Source: Chaetomium olivaceum (lineage: Eukaryota; Ascomycota; Sordariomycetes; Sordariales; Chaetomiaceae). Taken from it: DNA of 64,000 bases. The position numbers and the translations under genes are program-made. The first letter of the stretch is position 1. Each line of letters opens with the position of its first letter. The DNA is taken from positions 86,141-150,140 of the forward strand of contig JAYWVB010000067.1 in assembly GCA_039881045.1 (NCBI GenBank), given 5' to 3'. Shown one piece after another: positions 33,698 to 44,155 of this stretch. Below the pieces are notes generated by a model, which ran no database searches, was not told the origin of the DNA, and was given only the letters and a program-made list of their open reading frames with translations.

Positions 33698-35161
33698 ATG
33701 ACATCCACAAGCAACACCATGGAGTCCTCCGCAGGAACTCAATCCACATCCCTCATTCGCAAACGGGTAGACACGGAGTTGATGCCACCGCCCTCTCCTG
33801 CGAAACGCATCAAACGACCAAAACGCGTGCTTGACGAAGACACCTACACCGACGCCCTCTCGCACATCATCGCCCGCGACTTCTTCCCCGGTCTTCTCGA
33901 GAGCGAAACACAACAAGAGTATCTCGACGCGTTGGAGTCTAGGGACGAAGAATGGATTGACAGCGCTAGCCGCCGGCTCCGGCAAGTCATGACGCCCGGC
34001 CGACGACGAAGGCTTGCTACACCACTCCGACAGGCAACGGCGGCAGGCGGCCACACCCCGCTCAACTTCGTAGGCGACACGCCCGCATCAGTAGTGTCTA
34101 CAACTACCACCACCACGTCAACCCAGAAGCAACACGCAGTAGACACCAACGTCTCCCTCGCCATGTTCCAATCGAAATACACCTCCGAAGACAACGAATC
34201 CTTCTACAAGCTCCTCGACAAGCAGAACCAAAAACGCGTCGAGAAATACGCCTGGCTCTGGACAGGGAACAAGCTCCCCTCCAAGCAACAACTCAAACAA
34301 AAAGAGGTCGAAGCCAAACTCCTCGCCGACCGCGGCGCCGGCGCGCTGCGAGACGACGGCTTCGCCCGCGACCGACTAGCCATTCTCGACAAGGACGCCG
34401 CGGACCGGCCCGCCGCGCCCGACCACTGGAACAAGGCGCGGCCGGACAATGAGCTGATGTTCGTGCCGGACGGCATAGACGGCGGCGACGGCCAGCTGCA
34501 GACCGTCGCGGAGCGCGCCCAGGCCGAGAGCAGGGCCCCACCGAAGCGCATCGTGTACGAGAACACCCGGGTGCCGCAGCCCGCCGCAGCGGCGAAGGAG
34601 GTGTCTGGGGGGGAGGGCGACCGGTCGTCGAGGGCGGGTTCGCCTTCGTTGTCTGAGATTCGAAACGCGATTGCGGGCAATAGGAGGGCGTGTGATGCCG
34701 AGACGAGCGTTACGGGCGGTGCTGGGGAGACGCCGCGGGTGAATGGGTATGCGTTTGTGGATGACGAGGAGCCGGAACCGGAACCGGCGCGGCGGGGGAG
34801 GGAGAAGGCGCCGGTGATCGATCTTGGTCCGGGTGATGCCACGCCGAATCCGTTCCAGTTTCAGGAGCAGAGGAAGCGAGAGGCGCTGCATCACCGGATG
34901 GTGGACAAGATCTCGCAGTCGAAGCGGACGTCGGCGAGGCTAGGGTTTACGGGGAGTGTGGAGCGCACGCCGGTGCCCAAGTTCCCGAGCAGTCCGAGGG
35001 TGTCGGGCGGTGACCTGACGCCGGCGGCGCAGAGGCTGTGGGGGAGGATTGGCGGGTCGGAGAGAAGGGGTGCCGAGTCGCCATTTAGTGACTCTATCAA
35101 GTCCACGCCAAAGGCAACACCGGTGGGGAAAAGGTCTGGGTTGAGGAACTTGGCGAAGTAA
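33698..35161 (+). CDS. ESS2: Splicing-associated nuclear protein ESS2/DGCR14 family
   Basis: Intronless, 487 residues from ATG 33698 (AACATGACA context). Family members (human ESS2/DGCR14, fission yeast Bis1) are nuclear proteins associated with the spliceosomal C complex. Diagnostic motifs in order: RKRVLDEDTYTDALSHIIARDFFP (about residues 40-65) with LLESETQQEYLDALES; a TPLNF-type turn; SLAMFQSKYTSEDNESFYKLLDKQNQKRVEKYAWLW near residue 150; then HWNKARPDNELMFVPDG and IVYENTRVP. The C-terminal third is acidic/basic low complexity with PNPFQFQEQRKREALHHRMVDKI and SPRVSGGDLTPAAQRLW. The last 190 codons switch from C-rich to G-rich wording. Length and motif order match the family well. Confidence 0.93.
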   Translation: MTSTSNTMESSAGTQSTSLIRKRVDTELMPPPSPAKRIKRPKRVLDEDTYTDALSHIIARDFFPGLLESETQQEYLDALESRDEEWIDSASRRLRQVMTPGRRRRLATPLRQATAAGGHTPLNFVGDTPASVVSTTTTTTSTQKQHAVDTNVSLAMFQSKYTSEDNESFYKLLDKQNQKRVEKYAWLWTGNKLPSKQQLKQKEVEAKLLADRGAGALRDDGFARDRLAILDKDAADRPAAPDHWNKARPDNELMFVPDGIDGGDGQLQTVAERAQAESRAPPKRIVYENTRVPQPAAAAKEVSGGEGDRSSRAGSPSLSEIRNAIAGNRRACDAETSVTGGAGETPRVNGYAFVDDEEPEPEPARRGREKAPVIDLGPGDATPNPFQFQEQRKREALHHRMVDKISQSKRTSARLGFTGSVERTPVPKFPSSPRVSGGDLTPAAQRLWGRIGGSERRGAESPFSDSIKSTPKATPVGKRSGLRNLAK

Positions 35162-35703
35162 AATAGGTAAGAGACTCGCAAGGGCGAAGGATAGAGCGTT
35201 GGTTATTGATACCCGGGGTTAACAGACCTGACAAGAATTGAATAATATGCATATGGTTCAAACATGTCACTAAATTCCGTCTGATTTGATCTTCTCTCAC
35301 CGGGGTACATGTTCCATGGAAATAACGAGGTAAGGATCCGCTGAACCTGTGAACCCCCACTGCCCATCAGCCCTATCGCGTCCCGTCAGTCCGGGTCACT
35401 CTCAACGCTAGCAGGGCCCCCTGCCACACTTTTAACAGGGGCACCTGTCCCCAAAAATTTGCGGCCCAGCAACAGCGCATCCCGGAGAGTACCGCTGCGG
35501 GCCAACCCGGATCCTCACCTCTCGAATATCAAAACCTCTCATCAACTTCGGGCACCACGGGATGGAACTACCACAACTAAGGTAGCACGCCCACGCAATT
35601 TATAAATTCCCTATTTCCTTCTCACATATATATATAAAGAGACCATAACAGGGGAAAACAGTAAGAAATAAAAAGTGAGAAAAAAAGAAAATAATAATCC
35701 AGG
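35162..35703. promoter_or_regulatory. ESS2-COQ8 intergenic region with TATA-like element
   Basis: 540 bases, no gene. ATATATATATAAAGA (35625-35639) lies about 65 bases before the COQ8 ATG and TATAAA at 35601-35606; either could act as a TATA element. A CCTGCC/CCCCTG-rich stretch at 35400-35470 is otherwise unexplained. Confidence 0.45.
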
Positions 35704-38199
35704 ATGCGCCTCGCCGACCTGCTCGTCGACCTGGCCGCTGTCGCAAGCGCGTCGCGCGCCGTCGCTTCCAAGCATGTTGCGCTGCGGGCGAGGCAGGTTG
35801 AGCGATACAGCAGGGAGTCGAGTGTCGTGGGGGGTGTGTTGAGGGGGAGGGGGCAGCCACAGCCACAGCAACGACAAGGGCAGCAGGAAGGGGGGCCACA
35901 GGATGGGGGGCAGCAAGGGAGGGAACAGCAGGGGAGGGAACAGCAGGAGCAGGGGCAGGGGCTGGGGCCGGCCAAGGGGACACGGCCACAGACACAGACC
36001 GCAGGGCTGGAGGAGCACCAAACACGGCCACAGGGGGGGGCCGAGGTTGGGGTAGAGGGCGTTCAAGGAGGGAGGGAGCGGGAGGGGAAAGAGCCCGGGT
36101 TGTGGGTTGATGAGACGCCTGTTGCGGCGCCGGTTTCGACGCCGGCTTCGACGCCGGCTGCAACTCCGGCCGAGGGGGTGGGAGTTGGAGAGACGGAGCC
36201 GGTACAAAAGGCTGACGCAGCGAAATCCGAGTTCAAGCCCGCTCCGTGGGCGGAGGGCGGGATCGCGATGCTGAAGCAGGGGTTTGTACCTCCGAGGCGG
36301 CCTCCGCAAGCATTGAGGCAACCGGTGATGGGCATCCCTGGTGCGAATATCTTTCGGGCGAAAGGGGAGTCGCAGATTTTGGAGGCGTTGAAAGAGATGG
36401 AGGAGAGATATGGGGGGCGCGAACCGTCGGTTGTCTCGGGAGGGGAAAATCGCGAACCACTTACCAAGGAGTCAGTCAAGGAGGCTGAGGTACCAAAGGC
36501 GAGTAAAAGAGCGGCGGAGGCGGCAGTTATACCTGAAATCTCAAAGCTGGAACCGGCTTCACCGACCCCCGAGGAGGGGACAGAAAAGGTTACGACTATC
36601 GAAGAGGCCTTAGAGGAGGAAAGCGGAAAGGTCCCTGCATCACAACCTCAACCCGAAATCCAATCTCCCCTAGAGGGCGTGAAGGAGGCTGTCGGGAACG
36701 GGGGAGATGCCAAGTCAGAAACCAAACTTGAGAGTTCTACCACTCCCAGCCCGGAATTCACTCAAGGGACACCCCTATCACGGGAAGACGCAAGCATCGT
36801 GGCCGAGTTGGCAAACCCAACACCCGTTTCATCCGAATCACCTCGCTATCAGCTTCGAGAGTCCGCCGTACCCTCCTCACGCATCGGCCGACTCTGGAAT
36901 TATGGCGGCCTCGCAGCGGGCATGTTCGCAGGCGCCATTGGGGAAGGCCTCAGCCGGGCGGTGGGCGGCGGGGGCTCAGGCTCGATGATGCTCAGCGCGG
37001 CCAACATGGAGCGGCTCGTGGCCAAGCTCTCGCGGATGCGCGGCGCCGCTCTCAAGCTCGGCCAGATGATGAGCTTCCAGGATGCCAAGATGCTCCCACC
37101 CGCTATGCAGGAGGTCCTACAGCGCGTCCAGGACCGTGCCGACTACATGCCGGGCTGGCAGCGAGACCGCGTTCTAACCGCCAACCTCGGCGAGAACTGG
37201 CGGGACCTCTTCGACGAGTTCGAGGACAAGCCCATCGCAGCGGCCTCCATCGGCCAGGTCCACCGTGCCACCCTCAAATCCAACGGAGCCCGCGTCGCCG
37301 TCAAGATCCAGTTCCCGGGCGTCGCCGACTCCATCAACTCAGACCTCGACAATATCGCCGTCCTCCTCGCCGCCACCAAACTCCTCCCCAAAGGCCTCTA
37401 CCTCAACAAGACTATCGACAACGCCCGCACCGAGCTCGCCTGGGAATGCGATTACACGCGCGAAGCCGAGTGCGCCGAGCACTACCGACACCTCCTCACC
37501 ACAGCCACGGCCACCTCCCCCTCGGAGGAATCCGTCTTCTCGGTGCCGCGCGTCTACCGTGAGGCCAGCGGCAAGCAGGTGCTCACGATGGAGTTCATGG
37601 ACGGCACGGCCGTAACACGGATCGGGTCGTTCACGCAGGCGCAGCGCGACCGCATCGGCACGCAGCTCCTCCGGCTCTGCCTGCGCGAGATCACCGAGTT
37701 CCGCTTCATGCAGACCGACCCCAACTGGACCAACTTCCTCTACAACGCCGCCACCGACCGGCTCGAGCTGCTCGACTTTGGCGCCTCGCGCGAGTTCCCC
37801 GCCGACTTCATCACCCAGTACGTGCGCCTGCTCGAGGCGGCCTCGCGCGCCGACCGCGAAGGGGTGCGCGACTTCAGCGAGCGCCTCGGCTACCTGACGG
37901 GCCACGAGAGCAAGGCCATGCTGGACGCCCATGTCACCTCGGTCGTGACGCTGGCCGAGCCCTTTCTGCGCTCGGCGCCCGAGCTCTACGACTTCCGCGA
38001 CCAGACCATCACCGAGCGCGTCAAGGCCCAGATCCCCGTCATGGTGCATGAGCGTCTGGCGCCCCCGCCCGAGGAGACGTATAGTCTGCATCGGAAGCTG
38101 AGTGGGGCTTTTTTGTTGTGTGCTAGGTTGGGGAGCAGGGTGCGGTGTCGGGAGCTGTTTGAGGAGGCGTTGGCGAAGTCGGGGTTTACGAGGGAGTAG
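35704..38199 (+). CDS. COQ8: COQ8/ABC1 atypical kinase-like ATPase of ubiquinone biosynthesis
   Basis: Intronless, 831 residues from ATG 35704. COQ8 (ABC1/ADCK3) is a mitochondrial matrix-facing UbiB-family ATPase that maintains the coenzyme Q synthesis complex. The UbiB core begins after residue 390: RIGRLWNYGGLAAGMFAGAI; the KxGQ motif MRGAALKLGQMMSFQDA near residue 451; KPIAAASIGQVHRA (the alanine-rich loop replacing a kinase glycine loop) near 512; RVAVKIQFPGV with the ATP-site lysine; ELAWECDYTREAEC; LTMEFMDGTAVT; MQTDPNWTNFLYN; and LLDFGASREF near 690 (metal-binding DFG). The first 390 residues are low complexity: a Gln/Gly-rich block followed by Glu/Pro/Ser-rich sequence. This extension is much longer than in yeast Coq8 (about 500 residues in total). 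Convergent with RRP36, 141 bases apart. Confidence 0.95.
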   Translation: MRLADLLVDLAAVASASRAVASKHVALRARQVERYSRESSVVGGVLRGRGQPQPQQRQGQQEGGPQDGGQQGREQQGREQQEQGQGLGPAKGTRPQTQTAGLEEHQTRPQGGAEVGVEGVQGGREREGKEPGLWVDETPVAAPVSTPASTPAATPAEGVGVGETEPVQKADAAKSEFKPAPWAEGGIAMLKQGFVPPRRPPQALRQPVMGIPGANIFRAKGESQILEALKEMEERYGGREPSVVSGGENREPLTKESVKEAEVPKASKRAAEAAVIPEISKLEPASPTPEEGTEKVTTIEEALEEESGKVPASQPQPEIQSPLEGVKEAVGNGGDAKSETKLESSTTPSPEFTQGTPLSREDASIVAELANPTPVSSESPRYQLRESAVPSSRIGRLWNYGGLAAGMFAGAIGEGLSRAVGGGGSGSMMLSAANMERLVAKLSRMRGAALKLGQMMSFQDAKMLPPAMQEVLQRVQDRADYMPGWQRDRVLTANLGENWRDLFDEFEDKPIAAASIGQVHRATLKSNGARVAVKIQFPGVADSINSDLDNIAVLLAATKLLPKGLYLNKTIDNARTELAWECDYTREAECAEHYRHLLTTATATSPSEESVFSVPRVYREASGKQVLTMEFMDGTAVTRIGSFTQAQRDRIGTQLLRLCLREITEFRFMQTDPNWTNFLYNAATDRLELLDFGASREFPADFITQYVRLLEAASRADREGVRDFSERLGYLTGHESKAMLDAHVTSVVTLAEPFLRSAPELYDFRDQTITERVKAQIPVMVHERLAPPPEETYSLHRKLSGAFLLCARLGSRVRCRELFEEALAKSGFTRE

Positions 38200-38340
38200 T
38201 TGTCTGATATAAAGGGGTAGGGTGTATGATATTGTAATCTTTTGTAGACCCTGTTGTGTACTAGATAGATTAAACCGCTTAGGACGCCGGGCGGAAGAAA
38301 GGGCTTCAACAAAACACCAAGATAACCTCTTTCCAACCAA

Positions 38341-39427
38341 CTACCGCTCCTCCGCGCCCCTCCTCGTCATAGGCAACATCTTCTTCTCCTTACCCGCCAC
38401 CTTCTTCCTCCTCCTCTCAATCGCCTTATCAACCTGCCTCTTCTTCATACCCTGGAACTGATCCACCAGCACCCTCTTCTTCTGCTCCGACTTCTTCAGA
38501 TAGAAGGGCGTCTTGCCCTGCTTGACCAGCTCCTTCTCCTTCTTCCGATGCTCCTCAATCACCGCCCTCTCCCGGTCCTTGCGCTCCTGCGCCTTCTTGC
38601 GGCTCTCCATCGACAGCAGCGCCCGCTGCAGCTTCTCCCTCTGCGTCGGGTCCTTCGTCTTCTTGATCGTCGCCCGCAGCTCCTGCATCTCGGATTCGCG
38701 GTACTCGTCCAGGAACGCGTACGCCTTGCGCGCCTTGATTTCGTCGATCGTGCTGCCCGCCGCTGCTCCTGCTGCCACAGTTGATGCCCCCGGGCCGAGA
38801 GGCGTGAAGCGCGGGTCGCGCGCCTGCAGCCGCTTGGTCTCCGCGGTGCTGGTGAGGAAGTCGCGCTTGCGCGAGACGGGCTTCTTGCTGGTGAGCTCGA
38901 CGGGCGCGTGTTTGTTGGAGCGCTTGTCGAGTTTTTTGGTGGAGCCCAGTTTGGTCGGGTGGCCGTAGCCCTCGTCTTCCTTGGTCTTCACTGCTGCCTC
39001 GTCGCCCGCGGCTCGCTGCGGTTTGGACCGCATGGCAGCTTGGGCTTTGGCTAGGGCGCCGAAGGAGAGTTGCGAGGGGTCTATTTGCGGACCATCGTCC
39101 TTTTCTTCTTCTTCTTCTTCCTCGTCATCATCTTTCTCTTCAGAGCCAGATGCAGCATCTGAGTTGTTCTGCGTTGTTGTTAGGGATGTTCGTTTTTTTA
39201 TGCACCGAGGACGTCAAACTTACCTCATCGCCGCCGCTCCCGGACTCATCTTCACTAAGTTCCTCCCCCTCCTCATCCTCGCCCTCCGAACCAGATGACC
39301 CGGCATCTTCTTCACTCGGCCCCTCGCTCACATCTTCGATGTCTGATTCGGGTTCTGGTTCATATCTGGGCTTGACTCTCCTCTGGAGTAGACTGCTAGG
39401 CGGCATTTTGCGCTTGACTGACGACAT
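38341..39427 (-). CDS. RRP36: rRNA biogenesis protein RRP36
   Basis: Component of the 90S pre-ribosome required for early cleavages of pre-18S rRNA in the nucleolus. Two minus-strand exons, 39427..39224 and 39168..38341, joined by a 55-nt phase-0 intron (GTAAGT donor), giving 343 residues. The N-terminus is highly acidic (ESDIEDVSEGPSEEDAGSS, then a poly-Glu stretch). The conserved RRP36 part includes IDPSQLSFGALAKAQAAM, KHAPVELTSKKPVSRKRDFL, ARDPRFTPLGPG, YAFLDEYRESEMQELRATIKK and RKKEKELVKQGKTPFYLKKSE. It ends in a basic cluster (ERRRKKVAGKEKKMLP). The acidic-to-basic layout is typical of nucleolar assembly factors. The call is firm. Confidence 0.94.
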
Positions 39428-39916
39428 TGTGAGATCTGTGGATTACGTGTGACGAGACTGGTGATGATGATTTTTAACTGTCGGTTACGATGTTGTGGTT
39501 ATGGCTGACCATTTATTTCACTTGCGATGCTGATTCTGGAAAATCCTGGTAGAGAACATCAAGTTTTTGCATTAGCAGCGATACTGCCTACATGCAGCTA
39601 TGAAGTGTTAGTGTTATGCTGCCCCACTTTTGCAACCGCGCCCCTAAGCCATTGAATAAATACAGATGGAACGTATGTGATTCTCATGGTTTCATTTCCC
39701 TAGGACAGGATACGGCAACGATATTTTCATGATATTCGCTACGTTAAGGGACATATCGCATGTTCGACTCATATCTTCCTTCATCCATTGAGGCGGGAGC
39801 GGTGCCATCACATAACACATACTCTCTCATCGGTAGGTAGATTGGCTTTTAACCACGACGCCCGTAAAATCTCCTGTGTTATAACGTCGAGCCCGAAAAC
39901 TATCCTTCACCCACTA
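39428..39916. other. Intergenic region between RRP36 and AP-1 gamma
   Basis: 490 bases, AT-richer than average, no gene. Both neighbours are on the minus strand, so it should hold the RRP36 promoter and the 3' end of the AP-1 gamma transcript. Confidence 0.45.
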
Positions 39917-42745
39917 TCAAGACGGTTCCGCCCAGTTGACTACATCCATCACCTGTCCCGCCGTGGGGTGCGAGTACCCTATCCTCAAACGCAGCCGCAG
40001 AGGCTATAACGCACAGATATGTTAGTATATCAACCCTAGATAACGAGATCATATCAAAGATCAAACTTACTCCTTTGCACCCGGCGACCCTCATCATCTG
40101 CGTTGCCTCCGCCCCGGTCCCAATGTCGGTCGACGAGATGCTCAGCAGCTGCAGTTTCTGCGATTTTGGCACTGCCGCCTGGAGCCCGACGTTGGACAGC
40201 GGCCCAGCAGGCGACGAGTTGCGGAACCGGGCGGTGGCCTGGATTGTTCCCTCGGCGTTTCTTTGTGTCTGGATGGTCACGTTAAGGCCGTTGTTATCGT
40301 AACAGGGGTGGCTGACTGCCGCGGCAGGGACGGCGGCAGGCGCGGCTTGGGGAGGTGGCGAGGCTGTTGTGGAAAAGAGATCGGCGCTGGGAGGGGGTTT
40401 TGCGGCGCCGCTCTGGGCAGGGGATGGTGTAGAGACGGGCCCTTGGGAAAAGAGATCCATGATGGAGGCGACGTTGGACTGGCCAGGGGGGGGGGAGGCG
40501 GTGGTAGGTGGAGGTGATGTGCTTCCGCCGAGGATGTCTGCGAGTAAGTCCGCATTCCCGCTGCCATTGGCCGGAGCGGGCACGGGGCCGCTGCTGTCGC
40601 CCATGAGGTCGAAAAGAAGGTCTTCCTCCTTTGGCTTGGTAGCCTTGGACTTCCGGTTCGCCGCCTTGGTTGTCTTTTTGGCGGCCTCGCCCAACACACG
40701 CGATTCCTCTTTGATCTGCGGGGGCGGCATCTTCTCCAACACACCTCTGCGAATCTGGTCGTGGGTGAACAGGTTGCCGAATTCGACGGCACGTTGCTGG
40801 ACCTCGACGTCCAAACTTGTTTGTTGGTTCTGGAGAATGCGGCGCACCCTCTCGATCTGCGCTGCATCCGACAACCTTGTTGTGAGCTTGACTAGCGCTG
40901 TGATGAGGTACTCGGTGGTGACCTGGGTAGCATAGTTGCTGTTGAGAATGGTCGAGAACAAATCGACGACCTCGTGCTCCTTTACTTCCTGTACCAGCTC
41001 CTCTTCCTCATACTGACCGCCCCTGAGCAAGGCCTCGCCGTACTCGCCGATACACCATGCACCGGATTGAGTCAAGCTTTCTTGTGTGATGTCCTTCTTG
41101 AGGTTTGTGTACAACTTTTGCACTGCGTAGGTCTGTAGTTCGGGGGTTGTAGCAATGAGGCGAACGAAGGATGACATGATGGGCTCCTTGACATAGTTAC
41201 CTGCCAGCGTCACAACGCGTAGCATGGTATCAAAGTGCCACCGCTTGTTCGGGGCGTACCGGTCAGCGGCAATGCCAATCTGGCTGGTCATGGTCGGCTT
41301 GAACTCGTTATCGGCCACCTCCAAGAATGCCAGCAGCTCGCGGATCAACACTCGGACGTTGCCCTCGTTGATCAGCGTGAAACTGAGGTCCAGAGCCCTC
41401 CTTCTAATGCTGATGTCCGGGTCTCTCAGACACTCCAAAATCGTATTTCGGTGCCTTTGCACAGCGTTGGTGTCGATCGCCACTACCTTGACTAGTGTGT
41501 TGAGGGCAACATAGCGGATGTTGTTGTCTTTGTTGGTGAGGAACTTGCCCAGGATATTGACACCTAAAACGCGCAGGCCCGAGTCGGCCTCGATGTCCAG
41601 AATGGTCCGTACCGCTTCGTAGAGAATCGAGTTGCCGACATTCTTGGACGAGTCCGTGTTGGTCGCAACCTGCGCCAGAATATCGTTGATCTGCTCCGTA
41701 ACCTGGGGGTCGCCGAGGGCTAGGACTCGGAGTAGGCGCAAGAGCTTGACTTGCAAGAAGGGGTCTGTAATGCCAGTGACGTCGTGCTCCGGCGCGTAGC
41801 CCGAAGACGCCAACCCCTTCAACGTTCTGACGAGCACCGGTACGAATGGCCTGAACTTGCCGATGATCCCTTCCTCTCCCCCCTCCTCGTCCGCTTCGCA
41901 GAGGCTGGTGACTAAGGTGAGGCCGCATAGCATCACGCCGTGGTTCCGGTCTGATAATAGCTGTGTCGCTTTCTCGATGAAGTGTTCCTGCAAGTCCGGG
42001 ACCTTTCTGCATATCCGCATGGCGCAGAGAGCAGCTTTCCGTCGAATATAGGGGTTCGCCGTGGATACTAGGTTCTCGATTTCCGCAAACAAGTCTCGTG
42101 ACATCTCAACGGAGGCAATGTTGCCTAGGGTACAGAGCGCGAGGCCGACGACATATTGGTTCGAGTGAGACAGGTCACTAGCGGCACCGAGTTAGCAAGC
42201 CATTCCACGCCCCCGTTGCGGTACCTTCTGGGGCTCGCACTTCTTGAGAGAATTAGTGACCAGAGTAAGGACTTCTTGGTTCTCGTCGAGCAGCAAGCTT
42301 GTCGCGAGATGTCCTAACCGCTTGTCGGCGAAGCGGGGCGAGGCCAGGAGCTTCAGACATTCGATCTGGCCGAAATGGGTCCGCTCGCCGAGGGTGAAAA
42401 GATAAAGTAGCTTGGCCACATTGTTTCTCCTGCGAAGTACCTTTATCAGCACTTCCTTCTTTGGGGCATATCTTCCTCAGGGGTTCCTTTCGCCGGTCTG
42501 CAAGTACCTAACGCTGTGGTCTCCGCTCTCTTCCCTGAAACTGGCCCGAATGGCTGCGCTCTCCTTCTGAATAACGGCTCTCTCGTCGGCAATGGTCTTC
42601 GCGGCGCGTACGTTGCGGATGAACTGTTTGACTGTGGGGTAGTTGTAGCGGGGAGGTTAGCTGCCGAGTCGCTGCAACCATTTCCACCGGGGGGTGAGGC
42701 AATCGTAGACTATCGCAGGACGCGGCCAGACTCACGGGAGCTCAT
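39917..42745 (-). CDS. APL4: AP-1 adaptor complex gamma subunit (gamma-adaptin)
   Basis: Large subunit of the clathrin adaptor AP-1, which sorts cargo between trans-Golgi network and endosomes. Five minus-strand exons: 42745..42736, 42631..42508, 42429..42241, 42177..40071 and 40003..39917, for 838 residues. Exon 1 is only ten bases (ATGAGCTCCC). The joined start reads MSSLKQFIRNVRAAKTIADERAVIQKESAAIRASFRE; exon 3 continues RRNNVAKLLYLFTLGERTHFGQIECLKLLASPRFADKRLGHLA; the solenoid includes NDLSHSNQYVVGLALCTLGNIAS. A Pro/Ser/Ala hinge has clathrin-box-like ADLFS and MDLFS. The gamma-ear (YDNNGLNVTIQTQRNAEGTIQATARFRN) ends PLRLRLRIGYSHPTAGQVMDVVNWAEPS, supplied by the last exon. Length and order match the family. 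Confidence 0.95.
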
Positions 42746-44155
42746 GGTGAAATGCGTTAGGCCCTCTATGGGGCGTAGAGGTGGATTATGTCCAGATCCA
42801 AGGGCGGGCGCCGAGAGGTGAGCTGCTGGGCAAATTAATCAACAGTTGATCTCAGCCCGCATCACGGACCCTGAATCTCTGGCTGCGATGTGGCACGGTG
42901 GTTGCTTCTTGGCCGACAGCTGAGACCGCCTGGCGTTTGGCGGCCACCAAAGCCTGAGGCACCAATAACTCAGGAACCCTAACCCCAGCGTCCCCCCCTT
43001 TACCATCCCGCCGCTTTTAAACAGCACCTTCTCACCCAAGCCTCGTCCCCATAAGAAGAAGGGCTGGAAGCGGGGGTTCGATTTGTTTTATTTGGGAATT
43101 TCTCATTTTCGTGTCTCATAACATCAGTTATTACATTTTTACTTGCCATCTATCCTGGATGAGAGCAAGAACAAGGGAAGAAGCCTTGCACTCTCGAACA
43201 CCCACACTCGTGCTCGGAAGTCTGGCGAAAAAGCTGGTCGAGATGCTATGAACGTAGGAGAGTATTCATAGACTTAGAGCCTTTCAACCCTGTGATGACA
43301 GATAAAACATCACTGTACTCTGTGATTGGTATAACTAGTGGGTAAAACATTTGAGTAGAATATTGCGCTTGAGGTTGCATTTTGTGTGCTGATGCTTTAA
43401 GTGGCTGTGGTCCGCATCAGGTCCAGGTTCAACGGGGGAGGGGGCAGTGTGCGCACGTCTCTGCTGTAACGGCTCAGCCCTACACAAGTTGCAACACATC
43501 ACTACCCTGCAGCCAAGCGCCCTGTAGGGCTGCATGAGAGTCAAGGTGATGGAGGCGCAAGCGGGAGGGTTAAAGTACGGGAACCAAACGTGGAAGTTGA
43601 CTGTGTTGTGCATGTACCGCTAGTTCGAGCACTGCCACGATCCACCTGCATGAGAGGACGACACTCCAGCTTTCATATGGTTGGGCCGCCAGATCTGGTA
43701 GAAAACGACGTCCCGTATCGTGAATGGCTAGAAACTAGGTTGCTTTAAGCAAATGAGCGAAATACCTCGCTATTAGAGCAGAAGTTTGGTTCAGCTATTT
43801 ATGTTGGAGATGGTGTTGTGCTGGCAGGAAGTGGAAAAGCGGTGTCAGATGGAAGGGGTGGTAATCCAGCCGGTTCCCTCCGAATTTGATTCTCATTATC
43901 TATCATCCAGGCTAAAAGTGCTGGAGAGCAATACGGCTTTGCAGCAACTATTTCATCATCAAGCACCCATGTGCTCAATGCCGGGCCCACGACAAGCGGG
44001 AGATCCTTGCTCTTGAAATATCAACCCCTTTGCAAGAAGATGCTAAAAGCTACCGAGGTTTAATCCAGAACGAAGCAGAAAGGCAAACCTGAAGGAGAGC
44101 CGCATAGACGGAGATGGAGTGCTGCGTTGTTTTGTCCGGTTTGGGCGTGAGACGT
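42746..44155. other. Intergenic region between AP-1 gamma and calmodulin
   Basis: 1.4 kb with no supported gene. The part near AP-1 gamma should hold its promoter; the part near 44000-44155 should be calmodulin 3' UTR. An AT-richer stretch lies at 43080-43350. Confidence 0.45.

Noticed and set aside
37339..38340. 333-codon open frame on the minus strand
   Set aside because: Antisense to the conserved COQ8 kinase-like domain; product is a mirror of GC-rich codons without family features.
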